From positions 1 to 38,210 of the forward strand of contig NZ_CAJLKP010000059.1 in NCBI RefSeq assembly GCF_905207245.1: DNA of 38,210 nt, read 5' to 3'. Shown here one piece after another: positions 23,567 to 32,518 of the stretch. The DNA comes from an uncultured Bacteroides sp. (GTDB lineage Bacteria > Bacteroidota > Bacteroidia > Bacteroidales > Bacteroidaceae). Below the pieces are notes generated by a model. The model worked only from the letters and a program-made list of their open reading frames with translations, did no database searches and was not told the origin of the DNA. The stretch's first letter is position 1. Each line of letters starts with the position of its first letter. The position numbers and the translations under genes were made by a program.

Positions 23567-25348
23567 ATGAAAGGACAGTTTTTAAATAAAGCATTTCATA
23601 CTCTGGCGGAAGCATTTCAGAATTGCCTGAAACGTTTTCCAACCACAGTATGTTTTGTCCTTGCACTTACCGCCTATCTGGCTTATCTGGTATCTACCGA
23701 AATGGAGGATGAAAGAAAACTGACGCTGGTGCTGGGTTATTACTTTTCCGTCGGTACCCTGCTCTCGCTCACTCTCCACCTGTGGAGCGAAGAGATAAAG
23801 AATCGAACAAAAGGAATAAGTGCACACATCGTGATGCATATATTGCTCATTGCCGACGCAGTGTACCTCTACAGCCTCTCTCCCGAACGGTCGCTCACCG
23901 AGATAAGCATAGCCCACGGAGCAGCCATCCTGGCATTGTGGCTTTCAGTCTTTTTCCTCTCGTTCACCAAAGAAAAGAATGACATTCCGAGTTGGAACTT
24001 CGCTTCATATACCGTAGGGGCCTTTGTCACGGCAAACGTGGTGGGACTCATTATGAGTGGCGGAATAAGCCTGCTCGTCTTTTCACTTCACCAGCTCTTC
24101 GACGTGGATGTGAGCTGGAAATGCTATCTGTATATCCTTACCGTATGCAGTGTGTTGCTCCCGATGCTACTCTTCCTTGGCATGTTGCCCAAAGATGAAC
24201 AAAAGCACAACCAAGAACCGCAACCTTCGGAATTCCTGAACGGAACCATACATTTCCTTTTCCTCCCGCTCATGGCAGGCTACCTACTTGTGCTTTATAT
24301 CTATGCCTCCCGCATCCTTATCAGTTGGGAACTACCTACAGGTTGGGTATCCTGGCTCGTAGTAGCACTCATGGGGGGATGCATCGCCATCGAATTCGGA
24401 TTGTATCCGGCACGAGTCAGTGAATCGAAGCGTGCCAACGAATGGATTGCACGCTGGCTGCCTGCCCTGGTGCTGCCGTTGCTGATATTGATGACGGTCG
24501 GTATCATCCGCCGTTTCAATGACTATGGTGTCACCATAAACCGCCTTTACCTGATTACCCTCAACATCTGGTGTTATATTGTTTGCTTCGGACTTGTCCT
24601 TACGCGGGCACGCCGCATCAGTTGGATTCCCATTTCATTCTCCATCATCTTCCTGCTGACTTCCGTGCTACCGGTGAACTATGCAAGTATCACCCGGAAC
24701 ATCATGCGCAGCAGCATAGAGAAAGAACTGGCACGTAGTGGCGAAACAGATTTACCCCTCTCACGCAACCAATACGACAACTGGCTGGATTCGCTTCCGG
24801 CAAAGACCGCATTACAAATGAACGACCGACTCCGTTATCTGCACTACTGGTTCGGGCGAAAAAGCATATCTGACCTTGTGGACAAAGATGCATCATTCTA
24901 CTATGGTAAAAACCGTTTCGATACAGAAAGTGATGAAGCAACCGACGATGATAAAGCCGCAGCCGATAACAATCCTCCTATATCATATAGTGGTCAGTCA
25001 TCCCCCCGGACAAGCATCGAGATACCTAAGGGATACAATCATTTCGTCATCATACCGGAATCAACCAGATCGAGCAGGCAACTCAACATTCCACGAAAGT
25101 ATTTAGAAACAGGAATACTGCCCGCTTCTCTTGGTACCCAAACAGACCAAATGAACGATACGGTCTATATCGACCTCAAAACCATTGAGACACTTCAACG
25201 CTACAAATACGGTGAAATGCCTCCTACACAATTCAAGTGCAATTCCGATAAATGCCTCTTCATGCTGACAGAGTTCTCCTTAGATTATCAGAAAGAAGGG
25301 AACGAAACTCTCCGGCTAAACATAAACGGCTACTTATTCAAGAAATAA
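23567..25348 (+). CDS. DUF4153 polytopic membrane protein
   Basis: 593 residues: the first ~370 hold about ten to twelve membrane segments. The DUF4153 signature lies around 320-360 (VTINRLYLITLNIWCYIVCFG). The last ~220 residues are hydrophilic and probably periplasmic, with an acidic patch (ESDEATDDDKAAADNN, about 450-465). Function is not known for the family. It is followed by pyrF after 37 bases. Confidence 0.8.
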   Translation: MKGQFLNKAFHTLAEAFQNCLKRFPTTVCFVLALTAYLAYLVSTEMEDERKLTLVLGYYFSVGTLLSLTLHLWSEEIKNRTKGISAHIVMHILLIADAVYLYSLSPERSLTEISIAHGAAILALWLSVFFLSFTKEKNDIPSWNFASYTVGAFVTANVVGLIMSGGISLLVFSLHQLFDVDVSWKCYLYILTVCSVLLPMLLFLGMLPKDEQKHNQEPQPSEFLNGTIHFLFLPLMAGYLLVLYIYASRILISWELPTGWVSWLVVALMGGCIAIEFGLYPARVSESKRANEWIARWLPALVLPLLILMTVGIIRRFNDYGVTINRLYLITLNIWCYIVCFGLVLTRARRISWIPISFSIIFLLTSVLPVNYASITRNIMRSSIEKELARSGETDLPLSRNQYDNWLDSLPAKTALQMNDRLRYLHYWFGRKSISDLVDKDASFYYGKNRFDTESDEATDDDKAAADNNPPISYSGQSSPRTSIEIPKGYNHFVIIPESTRSSRQLNIPRKYLETGILPASLGTQTDQMNDTVYIDLKTIETLQRYKYGEMPPTQFKCNSDKCLFMLTEFSLDYQKEGNETLRLNINGYLFKK

Positions 25349-25385
25349 TAAAAAATGAATCATAAACAGACTAAATATATCCGAT

Positions 25386-26210
25386 ATGAATAAACAACAG
25401 CTTTTTGAAAATATCAAGTGCAAGAAATCATTTCTCTGCGTAGGTCTGGATACAGACATCAAGAAAATTCCCGAACACTTGTTGAAAGAAGAAGACCCGA
25501 TTTTCGCTTTTAACAAAGCTATCATCGACGCAACGGCCGACCTTTGCATCGCCTACAAGCCCAATCTCGCTTTCTACGAAAGCATGGGTGTGAAAGGCTG
25601 GATCTCCTTCGAGAAAACCGTAAAGTATATCAAAGAAAACTATCCCGATCAATTCATCATCGCCGACGCCAAACGTGGCGACATTGGAAACACATCTGCC
25701 ATGTATGCCCGCACCTTCTTCGAAGAACTGGACATCGACTCTGTAACCGTGGCTCCCTACATGGGTGAGGATAGCGTTACACCGTTCCTCACTTACGAAG
25801 GGAAATGGGTCATCCTTCTGGCACTGACCAGCAACAAAGGTTCGCACGACTTCCAGTTGACGGAAGACACTAACGGCGAACGCCTCTTTGAGAAAGTGTT
25901 GCGTAAATCGCAAGAATGGGGCGGAGACGAACAAATGATGTACGTGGTAGGTGCTACTCAGGGACGTGCCTTCGAAGATATCCGCAAGATTGTTCCCAAC
26001 CACTTCCTGCTTGTGCCGGGCGTAGGTGCACAAGGCGGTTCACTGGAAGAAGTTTGTAAGTATGGCATGAACTCCACTTGTGGACTGATTGTGAATTCCA
26101 GCCGTGGCATCATCTATGTAGATAAGACTGAAAAATTTGCAGAAGCTGCACGCAATGCCGCTAAGGAAGTACAACAGCAGATGGCGGAACAGTTGAAAGC
26201 TATCCTCTAA
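25386..26210 (+). CDS. pyrF: Orotidine 5'-phosphate decarboxylase (type 2)
   Basis: Converts OMP to UMP, the last step of pyrimidine synthesis. The 274-residue protein is the longer type 2 form. The catalytic Asp-Lys-Asp cluster is in DAKRGDIGNTS (94-104). The phosphate-binding part VPGVGAQGGS and the C-terminal NSSRGIIYVDK are intact. The HD-domain gene starts 2 bases after the stop, so they are in one operon. Confidence 0.95.
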   Translation: MNKQQLFENIKCKKSFLCVGLDTDIKKIPEHLLKEEDPIFAFNKAIIDATADLCIAYKPNLAFYESMGVKGWISFEKTVKYIKENYPDQFIIADAKRGDIGNTSAMYARTFFEELDIDSVTVAPYMGEDSVTPFLTYEGKWVILLALTSNKGSHDFQLTEDTNGERLFEKVLRKSQEWGGDEQMMYVVGATQGRAFEDIRKIVPNHFLLVPGVGAQGGSLEEVCKYGMNSTCGLIVNSSRGIIYVDKTEKFAEAARNAAKEVQQQMAEQLKAIL

Positions 26211-26212
26211 GA

Positions 26213-27439
26213 ATGTTCGAAAGGAAAATCATTAACGACCCGGTGTTCGGGTTCATCAATATCCCGAAGGGGTTGCTGTACGACGTCGTGCGGCATCCCC
26301 TCTTGCAGCGTTTAAACCGCATCAAGCAACTGGGCTTGTCGTCCGTGGTTTATCCCGGCGCACAGCACACCCGCTTTCAGCATTCGCTGGGCGCTTTCCA
26401 CCTGATGAGCGAAGCCATCCAGCACCTCACCAGCAAGGGCAACTTCATCTTCGACAGCGAAGCCGAAGCGGTGCAAGCGGCTATCTTGATGCACGACATC
26501 GGACACGGACCATTCTCCCACGTACTGGAAGATACCATCGTACAGGGGGTATCCCACGAAGACATCTCGCTCCTGCTAATGGAACGCATCAACAAAGAAA
26601 TGAACGGGCAACTCACCCTTGCCATCCAAATCTTCAAGGACGAATATCCCAAGAAGTTCCTGCACCAACTCGTCAGCGGCCAACTCGATATGGACCGCAT
26701 GGATTACCTGCGGCGCGACAGTTTCTATACCGGCGTGACGGAAGGCAACATCGGCTCGGCACGTATCATCAAAATGCTCGACGTGAAAGAAGACCACCTT
26801 GTAGTAGAGTCCAAAGGCATCTATTCCATTGAGAATTTCCTCACCGCCCGCCGCCTGATGTACTGGCAGGTATATCTGCACAAAACGTCAGTAGCTTATG
26901 AGAAGATGCTTATCAGCGCCTTGCTCCGAGCCAAAGAACTGGCAAACCAGGGTGTGGAATTATTTGCTTCACCGGCACTGCGTTTTTTCCTTTACAATGA
27001 CATTAACAAGGAAACTTTCTATGCCAACCCCGAATGCCTGGAGAACTTCATCCAACTGGATGATAATGACATATGGACTGCTCTGAAAGTGTGGAGCACC
27101 CACAGCGACAAGGTTCTGTCCACGTTGAGTCTCGGAATGATTAACCGTAATATCTTCAAAGTAGAAATTTCTACCGAGCCGATATGTGAAAAAAGAAAAA
27201 AAGAGTTAACTTTGCAAATCAGTCAGCAACTGGACATACCCCTCTCTGAAGCGAGCTATTTCGTCTCTACCCCCAGCATCGAGAAGAATATGTACGACCC
27301 GGCAGACGATAGTATTGATATCCTCTATAAAGACGGAAGCATCAAGAATATTGCTGAAGCATCGGACATGCTCAACATTTCCCTTCTGTCTAAGAAAGTA
27401 AAAAAATACTATCTTTGCTACCAACGTTTGCATAGGTAA
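26213..27439 (+). CDS. HD-domain phosphohydrolase (dNTPase/SAMHD1-like)
   Basis: 408-residue cytoplasmic protein of the YdhJ/SAMHD1-like HD family. Metal ligands can be seen: HTRFQHSLG (52-60; His52, His57), the HD pair His94-Asp95 in LMHDIGHGPFSH, and the late Asp in SGQLDMDRMDYLRRDS. Relatives hydrolyse dNTPs or related phosphates; the true substrate here is unknown. Tight linkage to pyrF fits a nucleotide-pool role. Confidence 0.85.
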   Translation: MFERKIINDPVFGFINIPKGLLYDVVRHPLLQRLNRIKQLGLSSVVYPGAQHTRFQHSLGAFHLMSEAIQHLTSKGNFIFDSEAEAVQAAILMHDIGHGPFSHVLEDTIVQGVSHEDISLLLMERINKEMNGQLTLAIQIFKDEYPKKFLHQLVSGQLDMDRMDYLRRDSFYTGVTEGNIGSARIIKMLDVKEDHLVVESKGIYSIENFLTARRLMYWQVYLHKTSVAYEKMLISALLRAKELANQGVELFASPALRFFLYNDINKETFYANPECLENFIQLDDNDIWTALKVWSTHSDKVLSTLSLGMINRNIFKVEISTEPICEKRKKELTLQISQQLDIPLSEASYFVSTPSIEKNMYDPADDSIDILYKDGSIKNIAEASDMLNISLLSKKVKKYYLCYQRLHR

Positions 27440-27524
27440 GTATAAAATATTCACCCAAGGACAAGGAAATATAAAAAAAAAGTCCGTTATTTGTGATTTG
27501 AAACCATCTAACAAGAATAAGACA

Positions 27525-28565
27525 ATGGAGTTCTCTGCTAAACAAATTGCAACATTTATCCAAGGAGAAATCGTTGGAGACGAGAATGCAACCGTACATA
27601 CTTTTGCCAAAATAGAAGAAGGCATCCCCGGTGCTATCTCGTTTCTGTCCAACCCCAAATATATATCTTATATATACGACACCCAAGCCAGCATAGTACT
27701 GGTAAACAAAGACTTCGTTCCCGAGCAGGAAGTTAAAGCCACTTTAATCAAGGTGGACAACGCTTATGAAAGTCTTGCTAAACTACTCAACCTTTATGAA
27801 CAAAGTAAGCCTAAGCGTGTTGGAATTCATCCGCTGGCTTTCGTTGCCGAGACTGCAAAAATAGGCAAGGATGTTTACATTGCACCATTCGCTTGCATCG
27901 GTGAATATGCTGAGGTGGGCGACAATACAATGATTCATCCGCATGCTACCATCGGTAGCGGCGCCAAAGTGGGCAACGATTGCATCATATATGCCAGTGC
28001 CACCATTTACCATGACTGCCGGGTAGGCAATCATTGCATTCTGCATTCCGGCAGCGTGATTGGCGCGGACGGTTTTGGCTTTGCCCCTACTATCGAAGGT
28101 TACGAGAAGATTCCTCAAATCGGTATCGTGATACTGGAAGACAATGTGGAAATTGGTGCCAACACCTGTGTGGACCGTGCCACAATGGGAGCAACTATCG
28201 TACATAAAGGTGTAAAGCTGGACAATCTGATACAGATAGCCCACAATGACGAAATCGGTTCGCATACCGTTATGGCAGCGCAAGTGGGTGTTGCAGGTTC
28301 CACAAAAGTGGGCGAATGGTGTATGTTCGGCGGCCAGGTAGGCATTGCAGGACACAGTCATATAGGCAATAAAGTGAGCCTCGGAGCCCAATCGGGCGTA
28401 CCGGGCGATTTGAAAGATGGCAGCCAGTTAATAGGTACCCCCCCTATGGAGTTGAAGCAATACTTCAAAGCTTCCATCGCACAACGGAGCTTACCCGAGA
28501 TGCAGAAAGAAATCCGTCAGCTCCGTAAAGAACTGAATGAATTGAAACAACAAATAAATAAGTAA
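27525..28565 (+). CDS. lpxD: UDP-3-O-acylglucosamine N-acyltransferase
   Basis: Third step of lipid A synthesis: adds a 3-hydroxyacyl chain to the amine of UDP-3-O-acyl-glucosamine. From ATG 27525 it has 346 residues. The N-terminal uridine-binding domain (1-100) is followed by hexapeptide repeats forming a left-handed beta helix (about 105-290) and a C-terminal coiled coil (EMQKEIRQLRKELNELKQQ). His in VVHKG/IAHND is in the active-site region. An upstream in-frame TTG (27498) is less likely as the start. lpxC/fabZ follows after 3 bases. Confidence 0.95.
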   Translation: MEFSAKQIATFIQGEIVGDENATVHTFAKIEEGIPGAISFLSNPKYISYIYDTQASIVLVNKDFVPEQEVKATLIKVDNAYESLAKLLNLYEQSKPKRVGIHPLAFVAETAKIGKDVYIAPFACIGEYAEVGDNTMIHPHATIGSGAKVGNDCIIYASATIYHDCRVGNHCILHSGSVIGADGFGFAPTIEGYEKIPQIGIVILEDNVEIGANTCVDRATMGATIVHKGVKLDNLIQIAHNDEIGSHTVMAAQVGVAGSTKVGEWCMFGGQVGIAGHSHIGNKVSLGAQSGVPGDLKDGSQLIGTPPMELKQYFKASIAQRSLPEMQKEIRQLRKELNELKQQINK

Positions 28566-28568
28566 CAA

Positions 28569-29954
28569 ATGTTGAAACAAAAGACTCTGAAAGACAGTTT
28601 TTCCCTCAGTGGTAAAGGCCTTCATACGGGACTCGACCTAACTGTTACTTTCAATCCGGCTCCGGACAATCACGGATACAAAATTCAGCGTATCGATTTG
28701 GAAGGACAACCTACTATTGAAGCGGTAGCAGACAATGTGGTCGAAACGACCCGTGGCACTGTTCTTTCCAAGAACAATGTGAAAGTCAGCACTGTGGAGC
28801 ACGGCATGGCAGCCCTTTATGCATTAGGCATCGACAACTGCCTGATACAAGTCAACGGTCCTGAGTTTCCTATTCTGGACGGAAGCGCCCAATATTATGC
28901 ACAAGAAATAGAGCGCGTAGGTACAGAAGAACAAAATGCCGTTAAAGATTTCTATATCATCAAGTCAAAAATCGAGTTCCGCGATGAGAAGACAGGTTCT
29001 TCCATCATCGTGCTACCTGATGAGAACTTCAGCTTGAACGTGCTGGTATCTTACGACTCGAATATCATCCCCAACCAGTTTGCAACGTTGGAAGATATGT
29101 CGAAATTCAAAGAAGAAGTGGCCGGAAGCCGTACCTTCGTATTTGTGCGCGAAATAGAGCCGTTGCTGCAAGCCGGCCTCATCAAAGGCGGTGATCTGGA
29201 CAATGCCATCGTGATTTACGAACGCAAGATGTCTCAGGAAGATTTCGACAAACTGGCTGACGTGATGGGTGTTCCCCACATGGACGCCGAGCAATTGGGC
29301 TATATCAACCACAAGCCGCTGGTATGGGCCAATGAATGTGCACGCCACAAATTGCTCGACGTTATCGGTGACTTGGCTTTGATAGGTAAACCCATCAAGG
29401 GACGCATCATTGCTACCCGTCCGGGGCACACCATTAATAATAAGTTTGCCCGTCAGATGCGTAAGGAAATCCGTCTGCACGACATTCAGGCACCGACTTA
29501 CGATTGTAATCGCGAACCCGTGATGGACGTAAACCGCATCCGCGAACTGTTGCCGCACCGTTATCCGTTCCAATTGGTAGATAAAGTAATTGAAATCGGT
29601 GCCAACTACATTGTAGGAGCGAAGAATATAACTGCCAATGAGCCTTTCTTCCAGGGCCACTTCCCGCAGGAACCGGTAATGCCGGGCGTACTGCAGATTG
29701 AGGCCATGGCACAAGTGGGCGGCTTGCTTGTATTGAACTCTGTAGACGAGCCCGAACGTTACTCCACCTACTTCATGAAAATAGATGGTGTGAAGTTCCG
29801 CCAGAAAGTGGTGCCGGGCGATACCTTAATTTTCCGCGTAGAACTGATTTCACCTATCCGCCGTGGTATTTCCACCATGAAAGGCTATGCATTTGTAGGT
29901 GAAAAAGTGGTTTGCGAGGCAGAATTTATGGCACAAATAGTTAAGAACAAGTGA
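28569..29954 (+). CDS. lpxC/fabZ: Bifunctional LpxC deacetylase / FabZ dehydratase
   Basis: 461-residue fusion. Residues 1-~305 are LpxC, the zinc deacetylase that commits UDP-3-O-acyl-GlcNAc to lipid A: STVEHGMAALYALGIDN, PILDGSAQYY and the late KPLVWANECARHKLLDVIGDLALIG zinc-site region. Residues ~320-461 are FabZ, the 3-hydroxyacyl-ACP dehydratase, with LLPHRYPFQLVDKV and the catalytic-region FQGHFPQEPVMPG. Joining the two balances lipid A and fatty acid use of the shared hydroxyacyl-ACP pool; the fusion is a known Bacteroidetes trait. Confidence 0.96.
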   Translation: MLKQKTLKDSFSLSGKGLHTGLDLTVTFNPAPDNHGYKIQRIDLEGQPTIEAVADNVVETTRGTVLSKNNVKVSTVEHGMAALYALGIDNCLIQVNGPEFPILDGSAQYYAQEIERVGTEEQNAVKDFYIIKSKIEFRDEKTGSSIIVLPDENFSLNVLVSYDSNIIPNQFATLEDMSKFKEEVAGSRTFVFVREIEPLLQAGLIKGGDLDNAIVIYERKMSQEDFDKLADVMGVPHMDAEQLGYINHKPLVWANECARHKLLDVIGDLALIGKPIKGRIIATRPGHTINNKFARQMRKEIRLHDIQAPTYDCNREPVMDVNRIRELLPHRYPFQLVDKVIEIGANYIVGAKNITANEPFFQGHFPQEPVMPGVLQIEAMAQVGGLLVLNSVDEPERYSTYFMKIDGVKFRQKVVPGDTLIFRVELISPIRRGISTMKGYAFVGEKVVCEAEFMAQIVKNK

Positions 29955-29975
29955 ATATAAATATTAGGTATTAAG

Positions 29976-30060
29976 TATTAATTATTAATTGGCTGCGCAC
30001 TTATTCTTAAGCGCTTTCATCCTGATAATTAATAATTAATATTTGATAATTAATAATTAA
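29976..30060. repeat. AT-rich palindromic spacer before lpxA
   Basis: Perfect 15-bp arms TATTAATTATTAATT (29976-29990) and its complement (30027-30041), with a further partial copy of the right arm at 30047-30060. The 36-base centre is less AT-rich (GGCTGCGCAC). It sits between lpxC/fabZ and lpxA, which are otherwise adjacent functional partners. Confidence 0.7.
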
Positions 30061-30065
30061 ATAAC

Positions 30066-30833
30066 ATGATAAGTCCCTTAGCGTATATTCATCCCGAGGC
30101 AAAAATCGGGGAAAACGTAGAGATTGCTCCTTTTGTATTCATTGACAAGAATGTGGTAATCGGCGATAATAATAAAATTATGGCAAATGCCAACATTCTG
30201 TACGGTTCGCGTATCGGTAATGGAAACACTATCTTTCCGGGAGCTGTCATCGGTGCCATTCCTCAGGACTTGAAGTTCCAAGGGGAAGAGAGTACCGCTG
30301 AGATTGGTGATAACAACACTATCCGTGAGAATGTGACCATCAACCGTGGTACGGCTGCCAAAGGCAGAACCATCATAGGCAACAACAACCTGTTAATGGA
30401 AGGAGTGCATGTGGCACACGATGCCCTTGTCGGTAACTATTGCATCATCGGAAACTCAACCAAGATGGCAGGTGAAATCGTGATAGACGATTATTCCATC
30501 ATCAGTGCCAATGTACTGATGCACCAATTCTGTCGCGTAGGCGGATTCGGTATGATACAAGGAGGTTGCCGTTTCAGCAAAGACATTCCACCGTACATCA
30601 TTGCCGGTCGGGAGCCTATTGCTTACAGTGGTATCAATGTCATCGGTCTGCGCCGCCGCGGATTCACCAATGAAACCATTGAGAATATTCACAATGCATA
30701 CCGCATCATCTATCAGAGCGGACTGAACACTTCGGACGCACTGAAGAAAATAGAGGAAGAAATTCCGACAGGTCCGGAGATTGAATATATTGTCAGCTTC
30801 ATTCAGAACTCCGAACGTGGTATCATCAGGTAA
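30066..30833 (+). CDS. lpxA: UDP-N-acetylglucosamine acyltransferase
   Basis: First step of lipid A synthesis: transfers a 3-hydroxyacyl chain from ACP to UDP-GlcNAc. The 255-residue protein is mostly hexapeptide repeats (IGENVEIAPFVFI-type) forming the left-handed beta helix. The catalytic-site His lies in LLMEGVHVAHDALVG, and the substrate-binding HQFCRVGGFGMIQGG follows. The C-terminal helical domain is complete. Confidence 0.95.
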   Translation: MISPLAYIHPEAKIGENVEIAPFVFIDKNVVIGDNNKIMANANILYGSRIGNGNTIFPGAVIGAIPQDLKFQGEESTAEIGDNNTIRENVTINRGTAAKGRTIIGNNNLLMEGVHVAHDALVGNYCIIGNSTKMAGEIVIDDYSIISANVLMHQFCRVGGFGMIQGGCRFSKDIPPYIIAGREPIAYSGINVIGLRRRGFTNETIENIHNAYRIIYQSGLNTSDALKKIEEEIPTGPEIEYIVSFIQNSERGIIR

Positions 30834-30839
30834 TAAAAC

Positions 30840-30892
30840 GATAAAGTGATAAGTGATAACAGTGTTACCACACTATCACATTACAACATTAT
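30840..30892. repeat. Imperfect palindromic spacer after lpxA
   Basis: Arms of about 23-25 bases (30840-30864 and 30870-30892) share GTGATA/TATCAC cores and flank a short centre. A TAACTTTA box (30891-30898) close to the -7 consensus follows, so the repeat may lie just upstream of a weak promoter for the next gene. Confidence 0.55.
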
Positions 30893-30903
30893 AACTTTAG
30901 AGT

Positions 30904-31455
30904 ATGATTTACAGATTTACACTTATCTCCGACGAAGCGGATGACTTCGTAAGAGAAATACAAATTGACCCGGAGGCTACATTCTACGACTTGCACGAGG
31001 CTATCGTGAAGTCAGTGGGCTACACCAATGACCAGATGACTTCTTTCTTCATCTGTGATGACGATTGGGAAAAAGAAAAAGAAATCACGCTGGAAGAAAT
31101 GGACGACAATCCGGAAATGGATAGTTGGGTAATGAAAGACACCATTATCAGCGAACTGGTGGAAGATGAGAAACAGAAATTGCTCTATGTATTCGACTAC
31201 ATGACAGAGCGTTGTTTCTTTATCGAACTCTCTGAAATCATTACCGGAAAGGAAATGAAGGGTGCCAAATGCACCAAGAAGGAAGGCGAAGCTCCGAAAC
31301 AAACAGTTGACTTTGAAGAGATGGCAGCTAATAGTGGATCACTCGATTTAGACGAGAACTTCTACGGAGACCAGGACTTCGATCTGGAAGAATTCGACCA
31401 GGAAGGATTCGATATGGGGGGCGGTGAAGCCTCATTCGAGGAAGAAAAGTTCTAA
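30904..31455 (+). CDS. pRiA4b ORF-3-like (IS1096 passenger-type) protein
   Basis: 183-residue protein matching the plasmid pRiA4b ORF-3 family, which databases also label IS1096 passenger TnpR. Recognisable parts are the N-terminal MIYRFTLISDEAD, FYDLHEAIVKSVGY and the CDDDWE segment. The C-terminal ~50 residues are highly acidic with Asp/Glu/Phe repeats. Despite the database name there is no transposase or insertion-sequence end near it. Function unknown. Confidence 0.8.
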   Translation: MIYRFTLISDEADDFVREIQIDPEATFYDLHEAIVKSVGYTNDQMTSFFICDDDWEKEKEITLEEMDDNPEMDSWVMKDTIISELVEDEKQKLLYVFDYMTERCFFIELSEIITGKEMKGAKCTKKEGEAPKQTVDFEEMAANSGSLDLDENFYGDQDFDLEEFDQEGFDMGGGEASFEEEKF

Positions 31456-31497
31456 ATTTGAGTATGCCAAAGGAGCCACTGTACCCCTTATAGCATT

Positions 31498-31573
31498 TTT
31501 AGACGCGGATTACGCGGATAACGCGGATTTTTTTAGTTTAGAATCCGTGTTACCCGCGTAATCTGCGTCTAAA
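31498..31573. repeat. GC-rich inverted repeat before miaA
   Basis: Two 32-base arms (31498-31529 and 31542-31573) match with 3 differences, two of which become G-U pairs in RNA. The left arm is itself built of 9-base units (GCGGATTAC, GCGGATAAC). A 12-base T-rich loop separates the arms. It forms a very stable hairpin between the pRiA4b-like gene and miaA. Confidence 0.8.
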
Positions 31574-31618
31574 GAATAATCTCTATTTTTTCTTTGAAAC
31601 GTTTTACACAACATCTGT

Positions 31619-32515
31619 ATGAAAACCCTGATAGTGCTTATTGGACCGACCGGAGTCGGAAAGACCGAACTCAGCCTGCGGCTGGCAGAGCATTACCACA
31701 CTTGCATCGTTTCTGCTGACTCCCGTCAACTTTATGCCGACCTGAAAATAGGTACGGCAGCCCCTACCCCTGAACAACTGCAACGTGTGAAGCACTACCT
31801 TGTCGGCACATTGCAACTCACCGACTATTACAGCGCCGCCCAATACGAGGCGGAAGTACTGAAACTCCTGGATACTTTATTTACCGAACAGGACACCGTA
31901 TTGCTTACCGGTGGCTCCATGATGTACGTAGACGCTGTATGCAAAGGCATTGACGACATCCCTACCGTAGATGCGGAAACACGCCAGTTGATGCTGCACA
32001 AGTATGAAACGGAAGGTTTGGAAAGACTCTGTGCAGAACTGAAATTGCTCGACCCGGAATATTATAAGATAGTAGACCTTAAGAATCCTAAGCGCGTGGT
32101 ACATGCATTGGAGATATGCTATATGACGGGAAAGACTTATACCTCCTTCCGTACCCAACAAAAGAAAGAACGTCCCTTCCGCATCGTGAAGATAGGTCTG
32201 ACACGTGACCGTGAAGAGCTCTACGAGCGCATCAACCAACGAGTGGAGCTTATGATAGAAGACGGACTGATAGAAGAAGTGAGACGAGTATATCCATACC
32301 GGACACTCAATTCCCTGAATACAGTAGGCTACAAAGAAATGTTCAAGTATCTTGATGGAGAATGGACGCTACCTTTCGCTATAGAGAAAATCAAACAGAA
32401 TTCGCGCATCTATTCACGTAAGCAAATGACATGGTTCAAGAGGGATGAAGAGATTCGTTGGTTCCATCCGGAACAAGAAACGGAGATACTGGCGTACCTT
32501 CGTTCAGTGATGTAA
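31619..32515 (+). CDS. miaA: tRNA dimethylallyltransferase
   Basis: Adds the isopentenyl group to A37 of tRNAs that read UNN codons. The 298-residue protein has the P-loop GPTGVGKT (9-16), the SADSRQLY motif (32-39) and the K/R-rich DLKNPKRVVHALEI region. It is slightly shorter than E. coli MiaA, as in other Bacteroidetes. It ends 3 bases from the convergent Ntn-hydrolase gene, with no terminator between them. Confidence 0.95.
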   Translation: MKTLIVLIGPTGVGKTELSLRLAEHYHTCIVSADSRQLYADLKIGTAAPTPEQLQRVKHYLVGTLQLTDYYSAAQYEAEVLKLLDTLFTEQDTVLLTGGSMMYVDAVCKGIDDIPTVDAETRQLMLHKYETEGLERLCAELKLLDPEYYKIVDLKNPKRVVHALEICYMTGKTYTSFRTQQKKERPFRIVKIGLTRDREELYERINQRVELMIEDGLIEEVRRVYPYRTLNSLNTVGYKEMFKYLDGEWTLPFAIEKIKQNSRIYSRKQMTWFKRDEEIRWFHPEQETEILAYLRSVM

Positions 32516-32518
32516 TAT

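Noticed and set aside
25428..26033. Minus-strand 201-residue open frame
   Set aside because: Antisense shadow of pyrF, no recognisable motifs or start signals.
27783..28391. Minus-strand 202-residue open frame
   Set aside because: Antisense to the lpxD hexapeptide repeats, whose regular coding leaves the opposite strand open.
29013..29714. Minus-strand 233-residue open frame
   Set aside because: Antisense to the lpxC/fabZ fusion; no independent support.
30904..31455. Insertion sequence (IS1096) because of the family name
   Set aside because: No transposase or terminal repeats; the name reflects database labelling only.
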